From positions 1 through 64,000 of the forward strand of contig VWPU01010352.1 of the NCBI GenBank assembly GCA_013398955.1: DNA of 64,000 nt, given 5' to 3'. The notes under the pieces were generated by a model that had not been told where the DNA came from, ran no database searches, and saw only the letters and a list, made by a program, of their open reading frames with translations. This DNA is from Callaeas wilsoni. Lineage: Eukaryota; Chordata; Aves; Passeriformes; Callaeidae. Below, one piece after another: positions 25,401 through 37,639 of this stretch (within the stretch, counting starts at the first letter, position 1; each line of letters starts with the position of its first letter). Position numbers and translations under genes: made by a program.

Positions 25401-27539
25401 ATAAATGGAAAGGGTTACCTATATGTTTTTAGAAGTGACTGATTTTCAGCTTATGGTTAAACACGAATAACCAGGCAGGACAGCTGCTTGATGCTCTGTT
25501 TATTTTGGGAATAATAGTCTAGAAGTTTAGAGAAAGAGAATTGGTAGAGAGTAGCTGTTTACCAGAAATATTAGATGTATCTGTAAAGCACTATTAACCC
25601 AAGAAGAGATTTGTGAATATGTACATGTCTGCACACATTTCATGTCACCTATCTGTTTTCCCTGTTTCTCTGTTTCCACCTTTGTGCTTTGTGAGACATT
25701 ATACACCTCCCTGACTTTTCCTTCTATAGGTTTGGGTTTCTGTCATGGGGAGCTTTTTCTCTCTGAATCTATATTTCCTTCTTGCTTTCTCTCATTGTGT
25801 TTAAAACTATGTGATCACTAATATCAGACATAGCATTATAGGTGTTTAATTTAAATTTTGATTTATATCCCCAGAAAAAAAGCAGCCTCTGATGGAGTGA
25901 GAATGTGCATGCGAGACAGAATGCAGACAAGCTGGGGATGTGACAAGTTAGATAATTAATTAGTCTCTTTCATGTCAACAGGGGGGTGCACGTATTTTGA
26001 TTTTGTGCATACATTCTCATTCACACATCTTTTTTTTTTCTTTTCTTTTTATTTTTTTCTTGATGCCTAGAAAAGTGAAGCCTTTAGCCTCACCCTGGTT
26101 TCGATAATGCGTCTGGTCTGATTACATGGATCTGAACGACACGTGTTAGCACCCTGCTTATTAACCACTCTTCATCTGCAGCAGGTCTGTGTTAGACACC
26201 TGTCTCAATCTCCCCATCACATGCCTTCTGTGCAGCACTGCCACAGGAATCGCAGACAGACACCAACCCATATTTTTCAGGGGTGTTTGTTAAAGAAGTT
26301 ACATGTAGACAAAAGGCACTGTATTGGCTTTTATTCTTACCCTTGTCTTTCTTTCCCCTGTAAATAAAAGTGTATATGAATTTCCTAAAATCCAAGTTTC
26401 ACTTTTAGATCAGTTCCAGATGAGGTCACGATGATAAAAGCATCTGAACACGTAAAAGGACATTATAGCTAAATGGCTGGAAGAGTACAGTACTTTGCTG
26501 TCTTGTCCCATAGGTAAGATTCAATTCACCTAATTTTCTGTCTAAAAGTAGTTTTGGAAAAAAGGTAAGAAAGTGCAGAATACTATTTCTCTTATCTTAA
26601 AACAAGATCCTATTACCTTCAATGTTTCTGTCTTCTTCTTTCAACAGAGATTTGACTAATTTACACAGTAAAAAAATATATATTTTTGTCCTCTCATCCT
26701 CTCTTTTCCAATGCTGTGTCTAAGATTTATGATGTCATTTCCAGATACAACTTGTCTCCAAAACTTATCTCCAAAACCCTTTTTGTGTCTTTTTTCATTC
26801 TTCCCCAACAAGCCTTGTAATCCTCATTGCTCTTGCTTGGAAAAAAAAACAGCAATGAACTCCACTGCAATGTGAGGCACAAAAAGATTTTTATTTCACT
26901 ATTTTTTCCTGATGTTTTCTGTTAGAACTCATCCCACTTTATTCTTCTCTCAGACTTCAATTACTAACCCTACTGGGGGAATGGCTCTGTATACACCAGC
27001 AGCAATGCAACCAAGCAGCAAAGCTGCTGGAGCCCATCTGCTCCTCACACCACCGGAGACATGGACGTTTTCCAGATTTTTTTCTACCTCCCCACCTTTG
27101 TACGGTTCTCACCCAAATCTATGTTTTCTGAGCTCTCATGAAATCTATTTATCTGTCTGTCTCTCTGGTTTTTTTCCTAACAGCAAAGTTGAGGAATTAT
27201 GTATTTATTTATATTTATTTTAACTGTTTTCCTCTCAGGATGGTGTGAAAAGCTGAAGAAAAAAGTATAAAGAGACTCAACCTCTTACAGAAAGTGTATT
27301 TATCTTTACACACAGACTCTTTACAAGATTTCCAAAATTACCCTGGTTTTCCAGGCACTTTATAATGTGCTGAGCATGTAAAGGATGGAGAGACCAAGTT
27401 CTGGGATCAAATCTCCTTTCCCCCTATGCGATAACTGACAGGATGCCTGAGTATCATGAGCAGTGAGAAGTCCTTCTGTCTGTGCAAATCATCTGTAGCA
27501 GAGTTTAAGGATTTATATTCCCAAAACTATGTTGTAAAG
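22429..27539. other. Unique AT-rich non-coding DNA
   Basis: No gene, RNA gene or mobile element is recognised in these 5 kb. T-rich simple sequence occurs at about 24221-24230, 24297-24310 and 26029-26060. A locally GC-richer patch lies at 24040-24190. ORFs up to 108 codons have no recognisable domain. An ATTT-rich stretch lies at about 27200-27222. Confidence 0.5.
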
Positions 27540-27690
27540 TACAGGAGGACTGTGTCCATTTCAGAAAGGATATACTGAGGAACAAATCAGACTTACTGGC
27601 TTGTCCAGTATTATACAGTTTGTGGATGTGCCAAGAATTGAGTGTAGCTCCTCAGTCCTACCCTAGTTCTCCAGAGTATCACCCGGATTA
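27540..27690 (+). repeat. MIR-like ancient SINE (tentative family)
   Basis: GTGTCCATTTCAGAAAGG, ATACTGAGGAACAAA, GGCTTGTCCAGTATTATACA and CTCCTCAGTCCTACCCTAGT follow the order of the MIR family (CCATTTTACAGATGAGG, ACTGAGGC, CTTGCCCAAGGTCACACAG, CTGAGTCCTAGCCCAG). MIR is a tRNA-derived SINE shared by amniotes. The copy is heavily diverged, as expected for one this old. Confidence 0.6.
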
Positions 27691-30600
27691 TTGGCTCAGC
27701 TCTCTGTCAGCTGAAGTACTGAATCACTGAACAGGAGTTATTCCTTTGTTCAGCCCTCTTTTTCCAGCAATTTATAATTGCAACAAGCTGAACTTGGATT
27801 TTTTTTTCGCTGTTAAAAAAACCCTCTGTGGTAGGTTGATTTTAAATTCCATGGAGCCCACAAAACCTTCAGGCTACCACAGTTCTGAGGTATTTATAAC
27901 ATGGTATTGATGTTGTGAAGTACTTCACCTCCACCTCTGTCTGCCTTGAGACATCTTGTTTTCAGAGGGAAGTGAATACAAGTTCAAGGTTACAGGAGAA
28001 CATTTCCCTGGCTTGTCAGCTCCTTCTCTTTCAGCTTGACTAGAGAGGTGCTTCACGCTCTCATACTTTATTCCTGTGATCAGACTGCAGGAGGCAAATG
28101 AGAGCTATGAGGTTTGTGGCTTTTGTGGTTTATTTTAACAGTGGTTTATTCTCAGAGACAGAAAAAAAAAAAAAAAAAAAGCACTCTGAAAATATCGTGG
28201 AAAAATGATGTGGGCTGTGTCATGTTGGGTCACTTTAGAGGTGCGTTGTAGCTATTCACCCTTTCCTCCTCTGACAGGTTTCTGTTTATATTTGGCAACA
28301 AGTGACATTATTGGTGCCGATAGCCGGGCGTTGAACTCACTGTGCTGATTGACTGAATGTTTCTTTTTCTCAGTGCAATGAAAGAACTATCAGTGCCTCT
28401 GTGATATGCTCATGTGGCACTAACTGCTATTAGAATTTATTACCATTTGTTTGCAAGTATATATTATGTGTTCTGACAAGGGGCTCCACATGACCCTACC
28501 GAAGTGATGTTGTACAAGACATTGTGCAGATTCATAGGAACATGCTAAGAACTTACAGCCTATATAAATGAGTAGGAATGGAGAAAAGGGACATGAAGTA
28601 GAAAATTGCCTTCCCTAGCAGTCATTTCAGCAGCTACCATGCAGCGCCACAGTCCCTACACATTCGATCATGCTTCCCATCTCATTAGAAGAGTCAAAAT
28701 TTACTGTCCTTCATTCCAAGGCTTCAGCTAGGAGCATAATAACGTGTAACTTTGGACAACAAAGGCTTTCTGAATACAACAAAAATCACAAGAACATAAA
28801 AGGAGGAGGAAAGGGATGTATAATGAGTTTGCCTGCTAGGTCCCCATCCCCTACTTATAAACAATGTCCCTACCAAGAATAAAAACATGTTTTTCTATAA
28901 GAAATATTGAGATCAGGTTGTTTTTTCTATTTTCTATAGAAAACCTAGTCCCTGAAAACTATGCCAATGAGAGAAGTAACAGGAGCATTTTGGGGAGGAT
29001 AAATATCTGATGCCAGAACAACACCCAGAGAAAGAAAATCAGTTATCTAAGTGGGTGCCTTTGATTCCTTCTTGGTCTGAGGATGGTGCCGGATAGATCT
29101 GCACCAGGCTGGCTGACATGACATGGCACCATGGGGAGCTCTATAACCTCCTGGCACAACAGTCAGAGGCCAGGTAGAATACATTATTATTAGGCCAAAA
29201 AAATGGTACTTGAGCCCTGTGTTTAAGTCAGACTAAACATACAAATAAAAATTTAAAAAATTAGTAAAGCAAAAAGCACTGGATGTGCATCCACAGTGTG
29301 TCACACGGGGAGCTTCCCAGGACAGAAAAAAGCATCACTAGAGGCAGCAAGGACCCAACCTCAGCACCCTGGGATGTTAGCTGACCTCACACCACACATC
29401 ATCCTCCCTGGGCAGAGCAGCACTGAAAGGCTCTCACCTGCCTGATGCAATTACTCAGCTCCTGAGAGTGGAGGGGCAGTTGCACAGACAGGGCCTGAGG
29501 CTGCTTTAAGCATTTATCCTAAAATATTTGCTTCATCTTTTACTCCTGTGTTTCAGTGGAGCAGCAGAAAGACAATCCCTCCTTAGAGGAATCTGGACAT
29601 ACTTTTCTAGCAATAAAACAAGCAGTGGTTTTTTGTTTTTTTTTTTAAAAAGACAAAAACACAACACAGCAAAACAAAACAGAGATACATTAATTCAAAT
29701 GGAAAAAGTGTTTCCTTTTCTATTCATCCTAACAAATGGTAGGAGACAAATTCCTGCCAGGGAATGCAGTCTATACCTCTAAGTTAATTAGCAGTAAATG
29801 CATATTAGTTAGTGGGAGGGGTGGAAATCGAGAACCTTGTTATTTCTGTTTCTCGGTTCCCGTGCATTTAAATTCACAATTACGCTTCTAGAGGAAGCTG
29901 CCTCTCCAGCAGAGAGGTCTGTGCTGATCAAGGGAGCTGCCTGTTTCACACACACTTAAGAAGGTATCTGTTGCCAAGGGGCCTCAGAGTTGTAACTGTT
30001 CACTGTTCTCATTTTCTCTTCTGCCAATTATCCAAACACTTTTCCCATTCACTTCATAATAATGATAATAATACCTTCATTAGATAATCTCAAGGCAATT
30101 TCTTCTGTAAAGCAAATTGAGGTTATTTCACCCTATCAACAAGAAGCAGGAGAGGTCACTTAGCCTTTGGCTGAAGCTAAATGCCCAAGCAAAATAGCCA
30201 GATTTCACCAGTTTCTCTACTGTGAAAAACACTGGAAAAAAATCTATGGCTACTACCACTGCAAGGGAGCCAGTGGCTTGCATATCTGTGGCTTTTTTTT
30301 GTGCCTGAAGGAACCAAAGGTTATTCCAGACTGGTGGACATCCTTGGCTAACTTCTCGTTGTTTGTGCCTTTGGCTAAACTATGAGGATGACGAACCTTA
30401 AATATAGCAGTGTTGTGAGGACATTACCTCACAAAGAGAGCTGAGAATCCTTTAATATTCCCAAAGCTTGAGACTGGGATGCTGTGACGGAAGGCAGCTG
30501 AAGAAACAATGAACCTCTGTTGCCAGTGGGGAAGACTTTGCCAATAAATGTTGTATCAAATTCCAGGTAGATTGGTGAAATTGGTAGATTGCTAAAATAA

Positions 30601-31996
30601 CCTACTTTAAGCTAGCAATCACACACAGCTTGAGGCTGCTCATGACAGTGCTGTAAGATATGCAAAACAGAATTCCACCTCGTTGTAATTGGACATGAGC
30701 TCAGGAAATAAAATTTGGTTCCAAATGTAGTCTTACAAAAATGCACAGAGAAAACAGTCACTGGTCTAAGTTTATCTCTAGTAATGGCACTTGGTCTATT
30801 TTTATGCACGACTAGATGTTTACAGCATTACAGGAATGACAGTGTGACCTTCTCAGCTCTTTTAATGGAGACCCTTATTACTGAAGTCATATGATCTGAA
30901 GGTATAGGACTAGAAAATTTTGGAAAGAGAGGCCTTATTAAGGAAACTACTACAAACAGGGGAAAAAATACTCAAGTTTTGGCAGCAAAGTCTGTGCTCC
31001 TGACACCTCCTCTACTTTTTCCAACAGTTGGTTTAATAAAAGCTGTTACCTATCTCTGCAAACCTTGGCTTGCTACAGGCTTCAGATCAGGAACCAGTCA
31101 CACTATCCAGAGACATCCACCTCCCAGTGTCAGAACATGGCCCATAGTAATAAGCCAACGAGTCCTTGAGATAAAAAGCCACATTTTAATTTGTGCCTCG
31201 AATTTGTGCTGCAGATTGCTAGACATATGGAGCTCATTAAAAGCTTTCAAAGATAACAGAGCCATTGTCATTGGACTCTACTTTCAAGTACATATGGTTG
31301 CTTATGTACATGACAGTAGCAAAATACACAGCTTATCTCACAGTCTCTTCCAGTACCTGAACAACTAAAACTGTTATAAACAGAGGTACTGAAGAGGTAC
31401 ACTTCTTCAGGTGTGCCCTTCCACCACTGCCCTCAGGCCAGAGATCAAGAGAAGCTGGTTAAATCCACTAGGAGGTGAAGAAAAGGTCTGGGAGAACACC
31501 TGTGTTCCATGGGGTATATTGAGCCCTGACTTCACAGGGATGACACATGTCAGAAACCTACTAGAAAAGGGGGAAGAAGGGCAATGAACAGGACTTGGGA
31601 CTGGTGTAGGATAGTTGTTTGAAACTTCATGAGTTCTTAATCTGCCCTGCATAAAGCCCTGCTTTAAAAAATACTCAACATTCAGAAAAAGATTCTGAGG
31701 TTTTCAAAAATATTTATGAAGGCAAGGATATAATGAGCCAATATCAAAAATCTTTAACATTATTATCATTATCTTTTTTTAATACTTTGAACTTATGAGT
31801 GCCTAGAAGCCAAACATCCTGTGCTAGAATGGGCACTCTAAGGCAAATATGGCAGATGTGACAGATGTGGCAGACACTTATGAGTCTTTCTTTGGCATTA
31901 TTTATCTTGATCCATGTCAGAAACTCTAAGTTTGGCTGCCCTGAATACTATCATGATGGTTCAATGACTTCTACTTCAGGAAAGCATGAAAAGAGT
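27691..31996. other. Unique non-coding DNA; possible regulatory segment
   Basis: No gene is supported. An A19 run lies at 28162-28180 and short imperfect TAA repeats at about 30057-30074. The segment around 31150-31340 carries several transcription-factor-like motifs and no simple sequence (see findings). It lies inside a 129-codon ORF (30979-31368) that matches no family I know. Confidence 0.5.
28162..28180. repeat. Poly-A (A19)
   Basis: A 19-base A homopolymer. The sequence upstream is not recognised as a retrocopy, so I do not call it the tail of a processed pseudogene. Confidence 0.85.
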
Positions 31997-32024
31997 CCCT
32001 TCCTCCCTCCCTCCCTCCCTCCCT
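31997..32024. repeat. (CCCT)n microsatellite, left of gap
   Basis: Perfect CCCT units run up to the first N. This is a polypyrimidine tract. Confidence 0.9.
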
Positions 32025-32165
32025 NNNNNNNNNNNNNNNNNNNNNNNNNNNNNNNNNNNNNNNNNNNNNNNNNNNNNNNNNNNNNNNNNNNNNNNNNNNN
32101 NNNNNNNNNNNNNNNNNNNNNNNNNNNNNNNNNNNNNNNNNNNNNNNNNNNNNNNNNNNNNNNNN
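32025..32165. other. Assembly gap (141 N)
   Basis: There are 141 unknown bases between a CCCT repeat and a TTCC repeat. The gap almost certainly hides more of the same polypyrimidine microsatellite. The two long ORFs predicted across it (133 and 78 codons) consist largely of unknown residues and are artefacts. Confidence 0.98.
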
Positions 32166-32193
32166 TTCCTTCCTTCCTTCCTTCCTTCCTTCT
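32166..32193. repeat. (TTCC)n microsatellite, right of gap
   Basis: Perfect TTCC units followed by TCTCCTTCTC. The unit differs from the CCCT unit on the other side of the gap, so the hidden tract must change register or composition. Confidence 0.9.
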
Positions 32194-33181
32194 CTCCTTC
32201 TCTTTCCCCTTCCCTCTGCTAACTGCTTTTACTTTTATTCTCTTTTTAGAAGAACTTTGCCAATAAATCTGAAAGGAACAGGGTGTTGGAAGTAAAATTA
32301 AACCAATCTAGCAGAGAGTCATAACAGGAATCAGTGGATGGGAGCTAAAGCCAGATGAATTCAAATGAGAAATAAAGCACAGTGAGTGTGATTAGCCATT
32401 GGAACAAACTATGAAGGGTACCAGATTTACACCTGTTGTTTCCTTTGTGGAAAATGTGCTTTGAAAGGTGACTTAAACTGGTAGCTCCTGGATTCAATCG
32501 TGAGCTACTTGGCTGAAATACAACTATAATACATAAGAAGTCAGATGAAGGCCATTTACCCTTAAAATATGCAAAGAAGTGTTAACAGCTCTTCTGTTGA
32601 TCTCCCTTCTCTATTCATTCTTTTCTCTGGGTTGCTGAAATTTTGCTTTGACTACCCAATGGGCACCAGAAAGAATGATGCCAGCACACAAAGTCAGATG
32701 GAATAAGCTCCCAGCTCTGTGTTTACAGCCAAGACCCAAATAATTCAAGTTCATTTCTCCACTGGGCTCTCTCTATTCCTTTGTGTACAGAAACTCAAGC
32801 CACCAAAGAAGACAGGCAGACACGTTCATCATATGAAATTTTACTCTGTGCCATTTTGCAAGTCATAAAATCATTATTAGATGAATGAAAACCTACTGCT
32901 ATTGAAAACTGGAGGAGAAACTGGCTGCATTACAGCAATTTAATTAATGAACAGAAATAAATAAATGTGTTCTGTTTGCATCATGCTAAGATAGCATTAT
33001 CCTGCTTTCTTGTTCTGTTCTGCAAGAGGTAGTGGCAGAAATATTAAATCTCATTAAATCTAGTGAGTACAGATAGGGAGGAAAGAGGATAAAGGTTATT
33101 TTGCTGTATTTCGGGCACTTTTTCAAGAATGATTATGACAATTCCAGTGTGAAGAGGTGGATGATGATTTTCCCTTTTACA

Positions 33182-33204
33182 AGCAGCAGCAGCAGCAGCA
33201 GCAG
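33182..33204. repeat. (AGC)n microsatellite
   Basis: Seven or so AGC units, then AGGAGCAGC. The plus-strand frame at 33101-33460 reads it as poly-Ser. That ORF is otherwise unrecognised. Confidence 0.9.
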
Positions 33205-33502
33205 GAGCAGCTCAGTCCAGACCATGCAAGGAGTACCAGCCATCCCCCAGGCTGCATGTGCAACAGTGGCTCAAAACCGTGTTCCCACGTGCAGTAGGAG
33301 ACACAGTCTGGAAAGTGGGGGACAACATTTCAAGACCTCAGGAGGGAAGGCAGAAATAAACTGTAGGTGGGGACGATGCAAATCACTTGAAATCCCAGAC
33401 TGTGTAAAGAAGGGATGTGTGCCAGTGCTTGGGATGTGCACGGTCCAAGTTCCGCCTTAGCGGCTGTGTGTCATTGATCCATTCACCCCATCTTCTGCCT
33501 TG

Positions 33503-33614
33503 CCACATCAACCTTGCCATACTGTTCCGTGCCTCACTGCTACAAGTNCCCACATCAACCTTGCCATACTTATATGCACATACTTGCATAGTTCCGTGCC
33601 TCACTGCTACAAGT
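33503..33614. repeat. Duplicated stretch around a single N (likely assembly join)
   Basis: Copy 1 (33503-33547) reads CCACATCAACCTTGCCATAC, then TGTTCCGTGCC, then TCACTGCTACAAGT. Copy 2 (33550-33614) repeats all of this with 20 extra bases (TATATGCACATACTTGCATA) in the middle. A single N lies between the copies at 33548. A perfect repeat flanking one N suggests two contig ends or haplotypes that were abutted rather than merged. Confidence 0.85.
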
Positions 33615-36112
33615 CACTTGCCTGTTCTTCCCAGTTAAACTACCATGTGGTTTGATAATTCACTGATGGTTATCAGAAGATAACCTTAAAAACCACTGAG
33701 GTACTGACCAAATTTGAAAAGCCTTGCAGAACACAGAAAGGATCTAATGAAGAGATGTAACAAAAGTGAAGGCTGGTTTAGTGGTAAATGCAGATAAGGA
33801 AATTGTAGGTTACTTTAGCTGTTATTAACTGATAGATGCTTGACTGATACCAACCCCTGAGCTATCCAATTCCTGCTCACCCACTGAAGAGTCTGATTTC
33901 TTTTTGTAGGTCTGCATCTTCTGCCATGCCCACTCTCTTGTGGCTACAGTGGCCCTGTTATTAACTGTCTTGGACCTGACTTTTGTCTCATCAGCAGGAG
34001 CTGCTGAAATATCACTGACAGGTGCCATGAGCTGTGAGCATGATCCCAGCCATCACAAGGATATTCTACTGAAGAGATTTTTAGCAATGACGGTGCACAT
34101 AGTAGAAGCCCTGATTATGTCTTGGACATACGTATATCACTACAGAGCGGTTTTATTAAGACTGCAGTGCAGCAGCTGCTGTGGCAGGAAAGGAACTGAT
34201 GATTAAGTGAGTCTCATCACTATCTCAAAAGCTGTGATGAAGGGGTCACCCACATGATCACAGACCAAGGTGACAGCAGGAGAAACAATCGAAAACAAAG
34301 AGTGTAAATCATACCATGGAAAAAATTGCTTCCATTGCTAATTAGTAATTTACCACCACACTGGCAAGGCGTAACTTCCCAGGCTGTACCTGCAGGTTCC
34401 GTGTCACCTTCCAACAGCAACAGCGAAGCAACGAGTGGAAGCACCAAGGCTGGAAAGGGGAGTTCCAACTGTAGATGGAAGCAAGAGCTGACTTCTGCCA
34501 GCAGAGAGACAAATCAATGTGACTACATTTGAACCTGAACCTCTGAGAAATGTCTGCCAAACAACCTGGCTGAAGAGCACCATAACAACTGTGTGCAGGA
34601 AGCGTGACCACCAGTAGATGCTTTATTCCATTTGGAAGGTAGCAACGGTAAGAAGCTACGTATTACTCACCTTCCATCCAAAAATGTTGTTAGATAGCTG
34701 AGGTTTTAACAGGGAATACATACTAGAAAACAGGCTGGAAGTAATACTGGTATGGCAGCACAGAGCTCAGAGGGTATACCTGAGATGCTGCAGAAACTTT
34801 GATGTTTTAGGCAAACAGATCAAAAATACCTTCCATCTTTTCTTTGGGAGAATGGCATCCTCCTCCACACCACACACCTAATGGATTAAATGCTATTGTC
34901 TCATCTGCTGTCCACGGAAAAGCACAGGGAATGAGGCTGAGCAGCCTTCCTCTTTGTGTCTAAGGCTACCTCAAGCACAGCACGTACAAAACAGCTCCTA
35001 TTCTATGCTGCGCTGTGCCAGACAACAAGGTCTCGTTGACATTGCTGCCTGGCATATCAGGGGGTGGCATCCCCATCACCTCTGCAGTGGTACAGTGAGT
35101 CCTTATAAATCAGTTCAGAATGAAGTCTTTTCACACTTCATTACCACAGCACTTCCCTAGTATATATGGTTTGCTTCCTGTTGGGTTTTTTTAAATGAAA
35201 ATAATTGTTTTTCCATGTACTCCAAACAGCCACCTGAAAAGTGCACTGGTTTTCAGCTGCAGAAAAAGTTTTCCTCTACCCCGTTTTCTTCTTAACTATA
35301 GTCTGAAAAATACATTTCTTCTCTGATTTGCAGAAGTCAATTGTTCCCTTTGGGATATTAGCACATCCACAGCTGCCTATAAAATATTTTTTTTCTCATT
35401 TCCTCTGCAAAAGGTATTTTCCCCATTGGAGCTCCTAGATACTGGTTCTAGGAATTAGGTAGATGCTGTCATTCCAAACTCCATTGTTTCTGGCCCAATC
35501 ATAACCCCATTTTTACTCCCTCTCCCCCAGCAGTGCAGATCAGCAGGAAGTGACACAAGAAAGCTCTTTCACTGGGCTGCAAATATGCCAAAGGAACCAT
35601 TTTCACAAGATTTCAGGCTATGAGGGTGGAAGCTTTTTGTAACTTGGTAATGACAGTCTCCAGGAGCGGAGAAGCTCAGCATCAGTGTGAAGAAAAGGAT
35701 ATTCTCTACTCCAGCAGCCGGATAGGCAGATCCCGTGGTTTTCTCTGGCTTCTGACTCCTACGCTAATTAACAGAAACTGGCACCCCACAGGATCTCCAT
35801 AAATCCTGTCCTGAATGGATTATCCATGGCACAGATATTTTCAAATTAAGGCTTCAGACTGGGAGGGAAGACAGTCATATAACAAAGTATATAAACAGTA
35901 ACTATTTCCAAAGTGATGGGTGGATCTAATATTTTTAACAACATAGCACCACTTTCTAACAATGCAAATAATGAAATAAGCTGTCGAAGAATGGAGTAGA
36001 TCCTACATTGTCTGATGTCTCCAAATAAAGTCAAGATGTAAATCTGGAAGCTCTACCTTAGTCCAGCACAGGTTACCCGTACCTTTACAGACAATGCCAT
36101 GTCCTGTACTTT

Positions 36113-36165
36113 GCAGGAGGTCAAGCTAGATGGTCAAAATCATCTTTCATAGATTTGAAATCTCT
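36113..36165 (+). repeat. Old CR1-like LINE 3' tail (tentative)
   Basis: GGAGGTCAAGCTAGATGGTC, then AAAATCATCTTTCATAG and ATTTGAAATCT resemble the sauropsid CR1 tail type with GGAGGTCAGACTAGATGATC. About 50 bp, diverged. Confidence 0.45.
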
Positions 36166-37639
36166 TTGTCTCTGAGTTTAAGAAGTTACTCATTTTTTTA
36201 ACTCTTTTCAATATTTAATTCCAGTTAGCTTCCATCAAAGGAACATAAAGGCACTCTGAGGGAAAATGAGAGGGAAGGGAAATTAAAGAGTTTTTATCAG
36301 GGTATTCTTGCTTTTCTGTTGTGTGAGTGCTTCTAGCAGGAATCTCAGCAGTTATTCACAGACACATAGAACAGACTGTACATTCTGTCTGCTGCCTTCC
36401 ATAAGCAATGTAATTTTAAAAGAGTAAAAAGAAAGGAATATTTTAAAAATGCATTCTCTCCCTATTACACATTTCTGCCCAAAGCTTGTACTGACTTGCT
36501 GGGATACGTGCTGAATGTTACAGGACAGCTGTGTGCATCAGAGAGAGCCTTATTCACATCAATAGCAACCCTCCCATTGAGTTTAGTAGGACGGGAGCTT
36601 GCCTACCCATCCCTCAGCAAAGCCTGATTTTCACCTCCTCTCCTTGCCCCTGGCCCCATGAAGAAGAGAGAGAAAAGCAAATAAGGACTCATTAAAAAAA
36701 AAAAAGTTCTCACATCTAATGTTTCAAAAAACATCAGTAGGTAAAGTTAGAATATATGCCTTGTTCAGGGATGGAAAATTGTTGCTCCAGAGATTAAAGT
36801 GAAAAAGACACAACTTCTTTAAAGGCACATGCATTAAATTCCCATCTCACTCAAGCACAGTGACACTATTACACAAATCATCAAATGCTTGGAAAACAAC
36901 AATGCCACTGGTAAGGATAAAATTTAATTTGTAGGTGATCAAAAGTTTACATACACTTAATTCTACAATTATGTCTCTAAGGCAATGGACATGCCAAAAA
37001 AATCTCACAAGGGCTAAGTCCTTAATGAATCAAACTGAATTACTCTAGGAATTAATTTGGCAGAGATAACATTATCCACACTGGGATTTTTAAAAAGACC
37101 TGTCAAAAATTACAATGCTGAGATGTTACTTAAGAACCCTAAAAAAAGCCTGAAAATTCAAAAACATGAGTTGATTCCCAGCCAGGATTTCAGCATTTAA
37201 TTAAAAAGAATAGTAATTTAAAGACACTGTCCGCTGCATGACAGATACTTAAAGTTATGCAACTTAAAGAACTAGAACTTTAAAGGAAGAAAATGTCAAC
37301 AGAAAAATTTTGCCCTAAAACCTTGCTAGGAAGCATATATCTTATGCATTTTATAACTTTTTTTTTTGTTTATATTCATTTCATCTTCAATAATTGCTTG
37401 CAATTAAGGTTTCTGGCCATTAGGGGCTCTTACAATCCTATTGAAAAAGAAACTAGGAATTTGTCCCTTTGAACTTTACAGTAAAGAAGGGGGAGTAGAT
37501 CTCAGTACCAAGCAGCAGAAAAAGTGAAAGAGCTGAAAGGTGACAGAGCTATTTTCCACCTGTTTCTTCAACATTCACCAGGTTCTGCACACTTACCTGA
37601 GACTCCTTTCAGCAAGTTTTAAATCATTTCATCCAATAG
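36166..37639. other. Unique non-coding DNA with one old repeat core
   Basis: No gene is recognised. An old repeat core at 36555-36633 is listed separately. Short A and T homopolymers occur at about 36693-36704 and 37359-37368. Confidence 0.5.
36555..36633. repeat. Old amniote repeat with CCCATTGA...GGG core (family unassigned)
   Basis: CCTCCCATTGAGTTTAGTAG, then GACGGGAGCTTGCC and a downstream AGCCTGATTTTCACC resemble a common old sauropsid repeat. Its core is the inverted repeat CTCCCATTGACTTCAATGGG followed by AGTTTTGCC and AGGATC-GGCCC. I recognise the pattern but not its formal family name. Confidence 0.4.

Larger units (their letters stand above)
32194..36112. other. Unique non-coding DNA
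   Basis: An AGC microsatellite lies at 33182-33204 and a duplicated stretch around a single N at 33503-33614 (both listed separately). A plus-strand ORF of 88 codons at 33940-34206 begins with a hydrophobic signal-like stretch (MATVALLLTVLDLTFVSSAG) but has no recognised domain and no clear gene context. No gene is supported. Confidence 0.5.

Noticed and set aside
28100..28180. Possible processed pseudogene ending in A19
   Set aside because: The sequence upstream resembles no known transcript, there is no polyadenylation signal at the right distance, and no target duplication is seen.
28300..28450. Unique stretch with TGATTGAC and other homeodomain-like motifs
   Set aside because: Too few distinctive motifs to separate it from background without conservation data.
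30979..31368. 129-codon plus-strand ORF
   Set aside because: No domain or homologue is recognised. The sequence looks more like non-coding DNA with regulatory motifs.
31865..32266. ORFs of 133 and 78 codons across 32 kb
   Set aside because: Largely unknown residues from the N gap and repeat-encoded P, S and F runs.
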